Shown here: one piece after another, positions 25,864 through 40,800 of the stretch
How the letters are laid out: each line of letters starts with the position of its first letter
Position numbering within the stretch: the stretch's first letter is position 1
From: Megalopta genalis
Taxonomy: Eukaryota; Arthropoda; Insecta; Hymenoptera; Halictidae
Direction of reading: 5' to 3'
Assembly: GCF_051020955.1 (NCBI RefSeq)
Contig: NW_027476495.1
Coordinates: 124,001-188,000, forward strand
Length of the DNA stretch: 64,000 nt
Program-made: the position numbers and the translations under genes
The notes under the pieces: model-generated
The model's input: the letters and a program-made list of their open reading frames with translations, nothing else
Database searches by the model: none
Told to the model about the DNA's origin: nothing

Positions 25864-27786
25864 ATGGATTCCAAGACAACCCTTCTAATTCGCATTGATT
25901 TGAAGCTAAATCATGTGTTTCGCATGGATTTAAAGCTAACTCGTTTGTTTCGCATGCAGTTGAAGCTGAATCATGTATATCACAAGTATTTGAAGCTAAA
26001 CTATTCGTTTCGCATTGATTCGAAGATAAGTCTTCCACTTCGCATTGATTTGATGCTAAATCATGTGTTTCGCAAGGATTTGAAGCTAACTCGTTTGTTT
26101 CGCATGATGCTGAAGCTAACTAAAGTGTATCAAAAGTATTTGAAGCTAAACCATTTGCTTCGCATGGATTCGAAGATAAGCCTTCTACTTCGCATTGATT
26201 TTAATCTAAATCATGTGTTTCGCATGGATTTAAAGCTAACTCATTTGTTTCGCATGCAGTTGAAGCTGAATCATGTATATCACAAGTATTTGAAGCTAAA
26301 CTATTCGTTTCGCATGGATTCGAAGATAAGCCTTCCACTTCGCATTGATTTGATGCTAAATCATGTGTTCCGCATGGATTTTAAGCTAACTCGTTTGTTT
26401 CGCATGCAGTTGAAGCTAAATCATGTATATCACAAGTATTTGAAGCTAAACCATTTGCTTCGCATGGATTCGAAGATCAGCCTTCTACATCGCATTGATT
26501 TGAAGCTAAATCATGTGTTCCGCATGGATTTTAAGCTAACTCGTTTGTATCGCATGCAGTTGAAGCTAAATCATGTATATCACAAGTATTTGAAGCTAAA
26601 CCATTTGTTTCGCATGGATTCGACGATAAGCCTTCTACTTCGCATTGATTTTAATCTAAATCATGTGTTTCGCATGGATTTGAATCTAACTCGTTTGTTT
26701 CGGATGCTGTTGAAGCTAAATCATGTATATCACAAGTATTTGAAGCTATATTATTTGTTTCGCATGGATTCGACGATAACCCTTCTAATTCGCATTGATT
26801 TGATGCTAAATCATGTGTTCCGCATGGATTTTAAGCTAACTCGTTTGTTTCGCATGCAGTTGAAGCTAAATCATGTATATCACAAGTATTTGAAGCTAAA
26901 CCATTTGCATCGCATGGATTCGAAGATCAGCTTTCTACTTCGCATTGATTTGATGCTAAATCATGTGTTTCGCATGGATTTGAAGCTAACTCGTCTGTTT
27001 CGCATGCTGTTGAAGCTAAATCATGTATACCACAAGTATTTGAAGCTATATCATACGTTTCGCATGCATTCCAAGATAACCCTTCTAATTCGCATTGATT
27101 TGAAGATAAATCATGTGTTTCGCTTGGATTTGATGCTAACTCGTTTGTTTCGCATGCTGTTGAAGCTAAATCAAGTGTATCAAAAGTATTTGAAGCTAAA
27201 CCATTTGCTTCGCATGGATTCGAAGCTAAACCATTTGCTTCGCATGGATTCGAAGATAAGCCTTCTACTTCGCATTGATTTTAATCTAAATCATGTGTTT
27301 CGCATGGATTTAAAGCTAACTCCTTTGTTTCGCATGCAGTTGAAGCTGAATCATGTATATCACAAGTATTTGAAGCTAAACTATTCGTTTCGCATGGATT
27401 CGAAGATAAGCCTTCCACTTCGCATTGATTTGATGCTAAATCATGTGTTCCGCATGGATTTTAAGCTAACTCGTTTGTTTCGCATGCAGTTGAAGCTAAA
27501 TCATGTATATCACAAGTATTTGAAGCTAAACCATTTGCTTCGCATGGATTCGAAGATCAGCCTTCTACTTCGCATTGATTTGATGCTAAATCATGTGTTT
27601 CGCAAGGATTTGAAGCTAACTCGTTTGTTTCGGATGCTGTTGAAGCTAAATCATGTATATCACACGTATTTGAAGCTATATCATTTGTTTCGCATGGATT
27701 CGAAGATAACCCTTCTATTTCGCATTGATTTGAGGCTAAATCAGGTGTTTCGCTTGGATTTGAAGCTAACTCGTTTTTTTCGCTAG
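25864..27786 (+). other. Second 640-codon plus-strand open frame, homologous to 49,731-51,653
   Basis: It has the same composition, start unit and end unit as the frame at 49,731, about 24 kb away. It differs by scattered substitutions, for example a KLTP for KLTR change and an RTC-type difference in an M2 unit. It includes one doubled 30-bp monomer near 27,200. It is read as a paralogous repeat block and not as a gene. Confidence 0.2.
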
Positions 27787-29111
27787 TAGTTGAAGCTAAA
27801 TCATGCATATCACAAGTATTTGAAGCTAAACCATTTGGATCGCATTTATTCGAAGCTAAGCCATCTACTTCGCATTGATTTGAGGCTAAATCTTGTGTTT
27901 CGCTTGGATTTGAATATAACTCATTTGTTTCGCATGCTGTTGAAGCTCAATCATCTATATCACAAGTATTTGAAGCTAAACCATTTGTATCGCATGGGAT
28001 CGAAGATAAGCCTCCTACTCCGCATTGATTTGAAGCTAAATCATGTGTTTCGCATGGATTTGAAGCTAACTCGTTTGTTTCGCATGCTGTTGAAGCTAAA
28101 TCATATATATCACAAGTATTTGAAGCTAAACAATTTGTTTCGCATTTATTCGAAGCTAAGCCTTCTACTTCGCATTGATTTGAGGCTAAATCATGTGTTT
28201 CGCTTGGTTTTGAAGCTAACTCGTTTTTTCGCATGCAGTTGTAGCTAAATCATGTATATCACAAGCATTTGAAGCTAAACCATTTGTTTCGCATGGATTC
28301 GAAGATAAGCCTTCTACTTCGCATTGATTTTAATCTAAATCATGTGTTTCGCATGGATTTAAAGCTAACTCGTTTGTTTCGCATGCAGTTGAAGCTGAAT
28401 CATGTATATCACAAGTATTTGAAGCTAAACTATTCGTTTCGCATGGATTCGAAGATAAGCCTTCCACATCGCATTGATTTGATGCTAAATCATGTGTTTC
28501 GCATGGATTTGAAGCTAACTCGTTTGTTTCGCATGCTGTTGAAGCTAAATCAAGTGTATCAAAAGTATTTGAAGCTAAACCATTTGCTTCGCATGGATTC
28601 GAAGATCAGCTTTCTACTTCGCATTGATTTGAAGCTAAATCATGTGTTCCGCATGGATTTTATGCTAACTCGTTTGTTTCGCATGCAGTTGAAGCTAAAT
28701 CATGTATATCACAAGGATTTGAAGCTAAACCATTTGTTTCGCATGGATTCGAAAATAAGCCTTCTACTTCGCATTGATTTTAATCTAAATCATGTGTTTC
28801 GCATGGATTAGCAGCTAACTCGTTTGTTTCGCATGCAGTTGAAGCTAAATCATGTATATCACAAGTATTTGCAGCTAAACCATTTGTTACGCATGGATTC
28901 GAAGATCAGCCTTCTACTTCGCATTGATTTGATGCTAAATCATGTGTTTCGCATGGATTTGAAGATAACTCGTCTGTTTCGCATGCTGTTGAAGCTAAAT
29001 CATGTATATCACAAGTATTTGAAGCTAAACCATTTGTATCGCATAGGATCGAAGGTAAGCCTCCTACTTCGCATTCATTTGAAGCTAAATCATGTGTTTC
29101 GCATGGATTTG

Positions 29112-32100
29112 AAGCTAACTCGTTTGTTTCGCATGCAGTTGAAGCTAAATCACGTATATCACAAGTATTTGCAGCTAAACCATTTGTTTCGCATCGATAC
29201 GAAGATACCCCTTCTAATTCGCATTGATTTGATGCTAAATCATGTGTTTCGCATGGATTTGAAGCTAACTCGTTTGTTTCGCATGCTGTTGAAGCTAAAT
29301 CATGTATATCACAAGTATTTGAAGTTAAACCATTTGTTACGCATGGATCCGAAGATCAGCCTTCTACTTCGCATTGATTTGAAGCTAAATCATGTGTTCC
29401 GCATGGATTTTAAGCTAACACGTTTGTTTCGCATGCAGTTGAAGCTCAATCATGTATATCACAAGTATTTGAAGCTAAACCATTTGTTTCGCATGGATTC
29501 GAAGATAAGCCTTCTACTTCGCATTGATTTTAATCTAAATCATGTGTTTCGCATGGATTTGAAGCTAACTCGTTTGTTTCGCATGCAGTTGAAGCTGAAT
29601 CATGTACATCACAAGTATTAGAAGCTAAACTATTCGTTTCGGATGGATTCGAAGTTAACTCGTTTGTTTCGCATGCAGTTGAAGCTAAATCACGTATATC
29701 ACAATTATTTGCAGCTAAACCATTTGTTACGCATGGATTCGAAGATCAGCCTTCTACTTCGCATTGATTTGAAGCTAAATCATGTGTTTCGCATGGATTT
29801 TAAGCTAACTCGTTTGTTTCGCATGCAGTTGAAGCTAAATCACGTATATCACAAGTATTTGCAGCTAAACCATTTGTTTCGCATCGATACGAAGATACCC
29901 CTCCTAATTCGCATTGATTTGATGCTAAATCATGTGTTTCGCATGGATTTGAAGCTAACTCGTTTGTTTCGCATGCAGTTGAAGCTGAATCATGTATATC
30001 ACAAGTAATTGAAGCTAAACTATTCGTTTCGCATCGATACGAAGATACCCCTCCTAATTCGCATTGATTTGATGCTAAATCATGTGTTTCGCATGGATTT
30101 GAAGCTAACTCGTTTGTTTCGCATGCAGTTGAAGCTGAATCATGTATATCACAAGTATTTGAAGTTAAACCATTTGTTACGCATGGATCCGAAGATCAGC
30201 CTTCTACTTCGCATTGATTTGAAGCTAAATCATGTGTTCCGCATGGATTTTAAGCTAACACGTTTGTTTCGCATGCAGTTGAAGCTCAATCATGTATATC
30301 ACAAGTATTTGAAGCTAAACCATTTGTTTCGCATGGATTCGAAGATAAGCCTTCTACTTCGCATTGATTTTAATCTAAATCATGTGTTTCGCATGGATTT
30401 GAAGCTAACTCGTTTGTTTCGCATGCAGTTGAAGCTGAATCATGTACATCACAAGTATTAGAAGCTAAACTATTCGTTTCGGATGGATTCGATGTTAACT
30501 CGTTTGTTTCGCATGCAGTTGAAGCTAAATCACGTATATCACAATTATTTGCAGCTAAACCATTTGTTACGCATGGATTCGAAGATCAGCCTTCTACTTC
30601 GCATTGATTTGAAGCTAAATCATGTGTTTCGCATGGATTTTAAGCTAACTCGTTTGTTTCGCATGCAGTTGAAGCTAAATCACGTATATCACAAGTATTT
30701 GCAGCTAAACCATTTGTTTCGCATCGATACGAAGATACCCCTTCTAATTCGCATTGATTTGATGCTAAATCATGTGTTTCGCATGGATTTGAAGCTAACT
30801 CGTTTGTTTCGCATGCTGTTGAAGCTAAATCATGTATATCACAAGTATTTGAAGTTAAACCATTTGTTACGCATGGATCCGAAGATCAGCCTTCTACTTC
30901 GCATTGATTTGAAGCTAAATCATGTGTTCCGCATGGATTTTAAGCTAACACGTTTGTTTCGCATGCAGTTGAAGCTCAATCATGTATATCACAAGTATTT
31001 GAAGCTAAACCATTTGTTTCGCATGGATTCGAAGATAAGCCTTCTACTTCGCATTGATTTTAATCTAAATCATGTGTTTCGCATGGATTTGAAGCTAACT
31101 CGTTTGTTTCGCATGCAGTTGAAGCTGAATCATGTACATCACAAGTATTAGAAGCTAAACTATTCGTTTCGGATGGATTCGAAGTTAACTCGTTTGTTTC
31201 GCATGCAGTTGAAGCTAAATCACGTATATCACAATTATTTGCAGCTAAACCATTTGTTACGCATGGATTCGAAGATCAGCCTTCTACTTCGCATTGATTT
31301 GAAGCTAAATCATGTGTTTCGCATGGATTTTAAGCTAACTCGTTTGTTTCGCATGCAGTTGAAGCTGAATCATGTATATCACAAGTATTTGAAGTTAAAC
31401 CATTTGTTACGCATGGATCCGAAGATCAGCCTTCTACTTCGCATTGATTTGAAGCTAAATCATGTGTTCCGCATGGATTTTAAGCTAACACGTTTGTTTC
31501 GCATGCAGTTGAAGCTCAATCATGTATATCACAAGTATTTGAAGCTAAACCATTTGTTTCGCATGGATTCGAAGATAAGCCTTCTACTTCGCATTGATTT
31601 TAATCTAAATCATGTGTTTCGCATGGATTTGAAGCTAACTCGTTTGTTTCGCATGCAGTTGAAGCTGAATCATGTACATCACAAGTATTAGAAGCTAAAC
31701 TATTCGTTTCGGATGGATTCGATGTTAACTCGTTTGTTTCGCATGCAGTTGAAGCTAAATCACGTATATCACAATTATTTGCAGCTAAACCATTTGTTAC
31801 GCATGGAGTCGAAGATCAGCCTTCTACTTCGCATTGATTTGAAGCTAAATCATGTGTTTCGCATGGATTTTAAGCTAACTCGTTTGTTTCGCATGCAGTT
31901 GAAGCTAAATCACGTATATCACAAGTATTTGCAGCTAAACCATTTGTTTCGCATCGATACGAAGATACCCCTTCTAATTCGCATTGATTTGATGCTAAAT
32001 CATGTGTTTCGCATGGATTTGAAGCTAACTCGTTTGTTTCGCATGCTGTTGAAGCTAAATCATGTATATCACAAGTATTTGAAGTTAAACCATTTGTTAC

Positions 32101-34125
32101 GCATGGATCCGAAGATCAGCCTTCTACTTCGCATTGATTTGAAGCTAAATCATGTGTTCCGCATGGATTTTAAGCTAACACGTTTGTTTCGCATGCAGTT
32201 GAAGCTCAATCATGTATATCACAAGTATTTGAAGCTAAACCATTTGTTTCGCATGGATTCGAAGATAAGCCTTCTACTTCGCATTGATTTTAATCTAAAT
32301 CATGTGTTTCGCATGGATTTGAAGCTAACTCGTTTGTTTCGCATGCAGTTGAAGCTGAATCATGTACATCACAAGTATTAGAAGCTAAACTATTCGTTTC
32401 GGATGGATTCGAAGTTAACTCGTTTGTTTCGCATGCAGTTGAAGCTAAATCACGTATATCACAATTATTTGCAGCTAAACCATTTGTTACGCATGGATTC
32501 GAAGATCAGCCTTCTACTTCGCATTGATTTGAAGCTAAATCATGTGTTTCGCATGGATTTTAAGCTAACTCGTTTGTTTCGCATGCAGTTGAAGCTAAAT
32601 CACGTATATCACAAGTATTTGCAGCTAAACCATTTGTTTCGCATCGATACGAAGATACCCCTCCTAATTCGCATTGATTTGATGCTAAATCATGTGTTTC
32701 GCATGGATTTGAAGCTAACTCGTTTGTTTCGCATGCAGTTGAAGCTGAATCATGTATATCACAAGTAATTGAAGCTAAACTATTCGTTTCGCATCGATAC
32801 GAAGATACCCCTCCTAATTCGCATTGATTTGATGCTAAATCATGTGTTTCGCATGGATTTGAAGCTAACTCGTTTGTTTCGCATGCAGTTGAAGCTGAAT
32901 CATGTATATCACAAGTATTTGAAGTTAAACCATTTGTTACGCATGGATCCGAAGATCAGCCTTCTACTTCGCATTGATTTGAAGCTAAATCATGTGTTCC
33001 GCATGGATTTTAAGCTAACACGTTTGTTTCGCATGCAGTTGAAGCTCAATCATGTATATCACAAGTATTTGAAGCTAAACCATTTGTTTCGCATGGATTC
33101 GAAGATAAGCCTTCTACTTCGCATTGATTTTAATCTAAATCATGTGTTTCGCATGGATTTGAAGCTAACTCGTTTGTTTCGCATGCAGTTGAAGCTGAAT
33201 CATGTACATCACAAGTATTAGAAGCTAAACTATTCGTTTCGGATGGATTCGATGTTAACTCGTTTGTTTCGCGTGCAGTTGAAGCTAAATCACGTATATC
33301 ACAATTATTTGCAGCTAAACCATTTGTTACGCATGGATTCGAAGATCAGCCTTCTACTTCGCATTGATTTGAAGCTAAATCATGTGTTTCGCATGGATTT
33401 TAAGCTAACTCGTTTGTTTCGCATGCAGTTGAAGCTAAATCACGTATATCACAAGTATTTGCAGCTAAACCATTTGTTTCGCATCGATACGAAGATACCC
33501 CTTCTAATTCGCATTGATTTGATGCTAAATCATGTGTTTCGCATGGATTTGAAGCTAACTCGTTTGTTTCGCATGCTGTTGAAGCTAAATCATGTATATC
33601 ACAAGTATTTGAAGTTAAACCATTTGTTACGCATGGATCCGAAGATCAGCCTTCTACTTCGCATTGATTTGAAGCTAAATCATGTGTTCCGCATGGATTT
33701 TAAGCTAACACGTTTGTTTCGCATGCAGTTGAAGCTCAATCATGTATATCACAAGTATTTGAAGCTAAACCATTTGTTTCGCATGGATTCGAAGATAAGC
33801 CTTCTACTTCGCATTGATTTTAATCTAAATCATGTGTTTCGCATGGATTTGAAGCTAACTCGTTTGTTTCGCATGCAGTTGAAGCTGAATCATGTACATC
33901 ACAAGTATTAGAAGCTAAACTATTCGTTTCGGATGGATTCGAAGTTAACTCGTTTGTTTCGCATGCAGTTGAAGCTAAATCACGTATATCACAATTATTT
34001 GCAGCTAAACCATTTGTTACGCATGGATTCGAAGATCAGCCTTCTACTTCGCATTGATTTGAAGCTAAATCATGTGTTTCGCATGGATTTTAAGCTAACT
34101 CGTTTGTTTCGCATGCAGTTGAAGC
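29112..34125. repeat. 2,760-bp duplication of a 690/840/540-bp HOR block
   Basis: Hybrid M2/M5 junctions start near 29,641, 30,481, 31,171, 31,711, 32,401, 33,241 and 33,931, giving steps of 840, 690, 540, 690, 840 and 690 bp. The pattern repeats after 2,760 bp: 29,112 to about 31,360 matches 31,872 to about 34,120. Only isolated base differences are seen, such as GGAGTCG near 31,808 and CGCGTGCAG near 33,270. This is the most homogeneous part of the array by eye. Confidence 0.88.
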
Positions 34126-36855
34126 TAAATCACGTATATCACAAGTATTTGCAGCTAAACCATTTGTTTCGCATCGATACGAAGATACCCCTCCTAATTC
34201 GCATTGATTTGATGCTAAATCATGTGTTTCGCATGGATTTGAAGCTAACTCGTTTGGTTCGCATGCAGTTGAAGCTGAATCATGTATATCACAAGTAATT
34301 GAAGCTAAACTATTCGTTTCGCATGGATTCGAAGATAACCCTTCTTCTTCGCATTGATTTGAAGCTAGATCATGTGTTTCGCATGGATTTGAATCTAACT
34401 CGTTTATTTCGCATGCTGTTGAAGCTAAATCATGTATATCACACGTATATGAATCTAATCCATTTGTTTCGCATGGATTCGTAGATAATCCATCTATTTC
34501 GCATTGATTTGAAGCTAAATCATGTGTTTCGCATGGATTTGAATCTAACTCGTTCATTTCGCATGCTGTTGAAGCTAAATCATGTATATCACAAGTATAT
34601 GAAGCTAAACCATTTGTTTCGCATGGATTCGAAGATAAGCCTTCCACTTCGCATTGATTTGAAGCTAAATCATGTGTTTCGCATGGATTTAAAGCTAACT
34701 CGTTTGTTTCGCATGCAGTTGAAGCTGAATCATGTATATCACAAGTATTTGAAGATAACTATACGTTTCGCATGGATTCGAAGATAAGTCTTCCACTTCG
34801 CATTGATTTGATGCTAAATCATGTGTTTCGCAAGGATTTGAAGCTAACTCGTTTGTTTCGCATGATGTTGAAGCTAACTCAAGTGTATCAAAAGTATTTG
34901 AAGCTAAACCATTTGCTTCGCATGGATTCGAAGCTAAACCATTTGCTTCGCATGGATTCGAAGATAAGCCTTCTACTTCCCATTGATTTTAATCTAAATC
35001 ATGTGTTTCGTATGGATTTAAAGCTAACTCGTTTGTTTCGCATGCAGTTGAAGCTGAATCATGTATATCACAAGTATTTGAAGCTAAACCATTTGTTACG
35101 CATGGATTCGAAGATCAGCCTTCTACTTCGCATTGATTTGAAGCTAAATCATGTGTTTCGCATGGATTTTAAGCTAACTCGTTTGTTTCGCATGCAGTTG
35201 AAGCTAAATCACGTATATCACAAGTATTTGCAGCTAAACCATTTGTTTCGCATCGATACGAAGATACCCCTTCTAATTCGCATTGATTTGATGCTAAATC
35301 ATGTGTTTCGCATGGATTTGAAGCTAACTCGTTTGTTTCGCATGCTGTTGAAGCTAAATCATGTATATCACAAGTATTTGAAGTTAAACCATTTGTTACG
35401 CATGGATCCGAAGATCAGCCTTCTACTTCGCATTGATTTGAAGCTAAATCATGTGTTCCGCATGGATTTTAAGCTAACACGTTTGTTTCGCATGCAATTG
35501 AAGCTAAATCATGTATATCACAAGTATTTGAAGCTAAACCATTTGTTTCGCATGGATTCGAAGATAAGCCTTCTACTTCGCATTGATTTTAATCTAAATC
35601 ATGTGTTTCGCATGGATTTGAAGCTAACTCGTTTGTTTCGCATGCAGTTGAAGCTGAATCATGTACATCACAAGTATTAGAAGCTAAACTATTCGTTTCG
35701 GATGGATTCGAAGTTAACTCGTTTGTTTCGCATGCAGTTGAAGCTAAATCACGTATATCACAATTATTTGCAGCTAAACCATTTGTTACGCATGGATTCG
35801 AAGATCAGCCTTCTACTTCGCATTGATTTGAAGCTAAATCATGTGTTTCGCATGGATTTTAAGCTAACTCGTTTGTTTCGCATGCAGTTGAAGCTAAATC
35901 ACGTATATCACAAGTATTTGCAGCTAAACCATTTGTTTCGCATCGATACGAAGATACCCCTCCTAATTCGCATTGATTTGATGCTAAATCATGTGTTTCG
36001 CATGGATTTGAAGCTAACTCGTTTGTTTCGCATGCAGTTGAAGCTGAATCATGTATATCACAAGTAATTGAAGCTAAACTATTCGTTTCGCATGGATTCG
36101 AAGATAACCCTTCTTCTTCGCATTGATTTGAAGCTAGATCATGTGTTTCGCATGGATTTGAATCTAACTCGTTTATTTCGCATGCTGTTGAAGCTAAATC
36201 ATGTATATCACACGTATATGAATCTAATCCATTTGTTTCGCATGGATTCGTAGATAATCCATCTATTTCGCATTGATTTGAAGCTAAATCATGTGTTTCG
36301 CATGGATTTGAATCTAACTCGTTCATTTCGCATGCTGTTGAAGCTAAATCATGTATATCACAAGTATATGAAGCTAAACCATTTGTTTCGCATGGATTCG
36401 AAGATAAGCCTTCCACTTCGCATTGATTTGAAGATAAATCATGTGTTTCGCATGGATTTAAAGCTAACTCGTTTGTTTCGCATGCAGTTGAAGCTGAATC
36501 ATGTATATCACAAGTATTTGAAGATAACTATACGTTTCGCATGGATTCGAAGATAAGTCTTCCACTTCGCATTGATTTGATGCTAAATCATGTGTTTCGC
36601 AAGGATTTGAAGCTAACTCGTTTGTTTCGCATGATGTTGAAGCTAACTCAAGTGTATCAAAAGTATTTGAAGCTAAACCATTTGCTTCGCATGGATTCGA
36701 AGCTAAACCATTTGCTTCGCATGGATTCGAAGATAAGCCTTCTACTTCGCATTGATTTTAATCTAAATCATGTGTTTCGTATGGATTTAAAGCTAACTCG
36801 TTTGTTTCGCATGCAGTTGAAGCTGAATCATGTATATCACAAGTATTTGAAGCTA
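33320..36855. repeat. 1,769-bp tandem duplication
   Basis: About 33,320-35,090 is repeated at 35,090-36,855. The 1-bp deletion in GAAGATAACTATACG (near 34,752 and 36,521) makes the step 1,769 bp, one less than 59 monomers. Both copies carry the run of variants ACACGTATATGAATC, ATTCGTAGATAATCC and GTAATTGAAGC. The same deletion near 23,868, 44,765 and 46,534 marks related blocks. Confidence 0.85.
34090..34647 (-). pseudogene. 185-codon open minus-frame segment, amplified in several copies
   Basis: This is an open decapeptide run in the minus frame, bounded at its C-terminal side by the TAA of the GATTTTAAGCT haplotype. Nearly identical 185-codon runs lie at 23,204-23,761, 35,859-36,416, 44,103-44,660 and 62,667-63,224, and a 155-codon version lies at 45,872-46,339. 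They are copies spread by segmental duplication, not independent genes. The content is Cys every 10 residues, with units such as SNPCETHDLA and SNTCDIHDLA. No functional inference is possible. Confidence 0.25.
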
Positions 36856-37839
36856 AACTATTCGTTTCGCATGGATTCGAAGATAAGCCTTCCACTTCGC
36901 ATTGATTTGATGCTAAATCATGTGTTTCGCATGGATTTTAAGCTAACTCGTTTGTTTCGCATGCAGTTGAAGCTAAATCATGTATATCACAAGTATTTGA
37001 AGCTAAACCATTTGCTTCGCATGGATTCGAAGATCAGCCTTCTACTTCGCATTGATTTGATGCTCAATCATGTGTTTCGCATGGATTTGAAGCTAACTCG
37101 TCTGTTTCGCATGCTGTTGAAGCTAAATCATGTATATCACAAGTATTTGAAGCTATATCATACGTTTCGCATGCATTCCAAGATAACCCTTCTAATTCGC
37201 ATTGATTTGAAGATAAATCATGTGTTTCGCTTGGATTTGAAGCTAACTCGTTTGTTTCGCATGCTGTTGAAGCTAAATCAAGTGTATCAAAAGTATTTGA
37301 AGCTAAACCATTTGCTTCGCATGGATTCGAAGATAAGCCTTCTACATCGCATTGATTTTAATCTAAATCATGTGTTTCGCATGGATTAGCAGCTAACTCG
37401 TTTGTTTCGCATGCAGTTGAAGCTAAATCATGTATATCACAAGTATTTGCAGCTAAACCATTTGTTACGCATGGATTCGAAGATCAGCCTTCTTCTTCGC
37501 ATTGATTTGATGCTAAATCATGTGTTTCGCATGGATTTGAAGATAACTCGTTTGTTTCGCATGCTGTTGAAGCTAAATCATGTATATCACAAGTATTTGA
37601 AGCTAAACCATTTGTATCGCATAGGATCGAAGGTAAGCCTCCTACTTCGCATTGATTTGAAGCTAAATCATGTGTTTCGGATGGATTTGAAGCTAACTCG
37701 TTTTTTCGCATGCTGTTGAAGCTAAATCATGTATATCACAAGTATTTGAAGCTATATCATACGTTTCGCATGCATTCCAAGATAACCCTTCTAATTCGCA
37801 TTGATTTGAAGATAAATCATGTGTTTCGCTTGGATTTGA

Positions 37840-40800
37840 AGCTAACTCGTTTGTTTCGCATGCTGTTGAAGCTAAATCAAGTGTATCAAAAGTATTTGAA
37901 GCTAAACCATTTGCTTCGCATGGATTCGAAGATCAGCCTTCTACTTCGCATTGATTTGAAGCTAAATCATGTGTTCCGCATGGATTTTAAGCTAACTCGT
38001 TTGTATCGCATGCAGTTGAAGCTAAATCATGTATTTTACAAGTATTTGTAGCTAAACCATTTGTTTCGCATGGATTCGAAGATAAGCCTTCTACTTCGCA
38101 TTGATTTTAATCTAAATCACGTGTTTCGCAAGGATTTGAAGCTAACTCGTTTGTTTCGGATGCTGTTGAAGGTAAATCATGTATATCACACGTATTTGAA
38201 GCTATATCATTTGTTTCGCATGGATTCGAAGATAACCCTTCTATTTCGCATTGATTTGAGGCTAAATCAGGTGTTTCGCTTGGATTTGAAGCTAACTCGT
38301 TTTTTTCGCTAGTAGTTGAAGCTAAATCATGCATATCACAAGTATTTGAAGCTAAACCATTTGGTTCGCATTTATTCGAAGCTAAGCCATCTACTTCGCA
38401 TTGATTTGAGGCTAAATCTTGTGTTTCGCTAGGTTTTGAAGCTAACTCGTTTTTTTCGCATGCTGTTGTAGCTAAATCATGTATATCACAAGTATTTGAA
38501 GCTAATCCATTTGTTTCGCATGGGATCGGAGATAAGCCTTCTACTTCGCATTGATTTTAATCTAAATCGTGTGTTTCGCATGGATTTGAAGCTAACTCGT
38601 TTGTATCGGATGCAGTTGAAGCTAAATCATATATATCACAAGTATTTGAAGCTAAACCATTTGTTTCGCATTTATTCGAACCTAAGCCTTCTACTTCGCA
38701 TTGATTTGAGGCTAAATCATGTGTTTCGCTTGGTTTTGAAGCTAACTCGTTTTTTCGCATGCAGTTGTAGCTAAATCATGTATATCACAAGCATTTGAAG
38801 CTAAACGATTTGTTGCGCATGGATTCGAAGATAAGCCTTCTACTTCGCATTGATTTTAATCTAAATCATGTGTTTCGCATGGATTTAAAGCTAACTCGTT
38901 TGTTTCGCATGCAGTTGAAGCTGAATCATGTATATCACAAGTATTTGAAGCTAAACTATTCGTTTCGCATGGATTCGAAGTTAAGCCTTCCACATCGCAT
39001 TGATTTGATGCTAAATCATGTGTTTCGCATGGATTTGAAGCTAACTCGTTTGTTTCGCATGCTGTTGAAGCTAAATCAAGTGTATCAAAAGTATTTGAAG
39101 CTAAACCATTTGCTTCGCATGGATTCGAAGATCAGCTTTCTACTTCGCATTGATTTGAAGCTAAATCATGTGTTCGGCATGGATTTTAAGCTAACTCGTT
39201 TGTTTCGCATGCAGTTGAAGCTAAATCATGTATATCACAAGGATTTGAAGCTAAACCATTTGTTTCGCATGGATTCGAGAATAAGCCTTCTACTTCGCAT
39301 TGATTTTAATCTAAATCATGTGTTTCGCATGGATTAGCAGCTAACTCGTTTGTTTCGCATGCAGTTGAAGCTAAATCATGTATATCACAAGTATTTGCAG
39401 CTAAACCATTTGTTACGCATGGATTCGAAGATCAGCCTTCTTCTTCGCATTGATTTGATGCTAAATCATGTGTTTCGCATGGATTTGAAGATAACTCGTT
39501 TGTTTCGCATGCTGTTGAAGCTAAATCATGTATATCACAAGTATTTGAAGCTAAACCATTTGTATCGCATAGGATCGAAGGTAAGCCTCCTACTTCGCAT
39601 TGATTTGAAGCTAAATCATGTGTTTCGCATGGATTTGAAGCTAACTCGTTTTTTCGCATGCTGTTGAAGCTAAATCATGTATATCACAAGTATTTGTAGC
39701 TATATCATACGTTTCGCATGGATTCCAAGACAACCCTTCTAATTCGCATTGATTTGAAGCTAAATCATGTGTTTCGCATGGATTTAAAGCTAACTCGTTT
39801 GTTTCGCATGCAGTTGAAGCTGAATCATGTATATCACAAGTATTTGAAGCTAAACTATTCGTTTCGCATTGATTCGAAGATAAGTCTTCCACTTCGCATT
39901 GATTTGATGCTAAATCATGTGTTTCGCAAGGATTTGAAGCTAACTCGTTTGTTTCGCATGATGCTGAAGCTAACTCAAGTGTATCAAAAGTATTTGAAGC
40001 TAAACCATTTGCTTCGCATGGATTCGAAGATAAGCCTTCCACTTCGCATTGATTTGATGCTAAATCATGTGTTCCGCATGGATTTTAAGCTAACTCGTTT
40101 GTTTCGCATGCAGTTGGAGCTAAATCATGTATATCACAAGTATTTGAAGCTAAACCATTTGCTTCGCATGGATTCGAAGATCAGCCTTCTACATCGCATT
40201 GATTTGAAGCTAAATCATGTGTTCCGCATGGATTTTAAGCTAACTCGTTTGTATCGCATGCAGTTGAAGCTAAATCATGTATATCACAAGTATTTGAAGC
40301 TAAACCATTTGTTTCGCATGGATTCGACGATAAGCCTTCTACTTCGCATTGATTTTAATCTAAATCATGTGTTTCGCATGGTTGTGAATCTAACTCGTTT
40401 GTTTCGGATGCTGTTGAAGCTAAATCATGTATATCACAAGTATTTGAAGCTATATCATTTGTTTCGCATGGATTCGACGATAACCCTTCTAATTCGCATT
40501 GATTTGATGCTAAATCATGTGTTCCGCATGGATTTTAAGCTAACTCGTTTGTTTCGCATGCTGTTGAAGCTAAATCAAGTGTATCAAAAGTATTTGAAGC
40601 TAAACCATTTGCTTCGCATGGATTCGAAGATCAGCCTTCTACTTCGCATTGATTTGAAGCTAAATCATGTGTTCCGCATGGATTTTAAGCTAACTCGTTT
40701 GTATCGCATGCAGTTGAAGCTAAATCATGTATTTTACAAGTATTTGTAGCTAAACCATTTGTTTCGCATGGATTCGAAGATAAGCCTTCTACTTCGCATT

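Larger units (their letters stand above)
19640..29110. repeat. Mosaic array segment linking the central and right blocks
   Basis: This contains pieces found elsewhere in different order. The GCTAGTAGTTGAAGC units near 20,048 and 27,782 recur near 38,308, 41,006, 48,321, 51,650 and 53,630. The CATAGGATCGAAGG units near 21,606 recur near 24,966, 25,715 and 29,043. Isolated 1-bp deletions occur near 19,637 (AAGTATTGAAGC), 20,311 (GTGTTCGCATGG) and 20,924 (GGATTAAAGC). No unique sequence or gene is present. Confidence 0.8.

Noticed and set aside
34090..35858. Common origin of the two 1,769-bp periods (near 12-14 kb and 33-37 kb)
   Set aside because: The equal length is a coincidence of 59 monomers minus one base. 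The missing base is in the T run in the first case and in GAAGATAACTATACG in the second.
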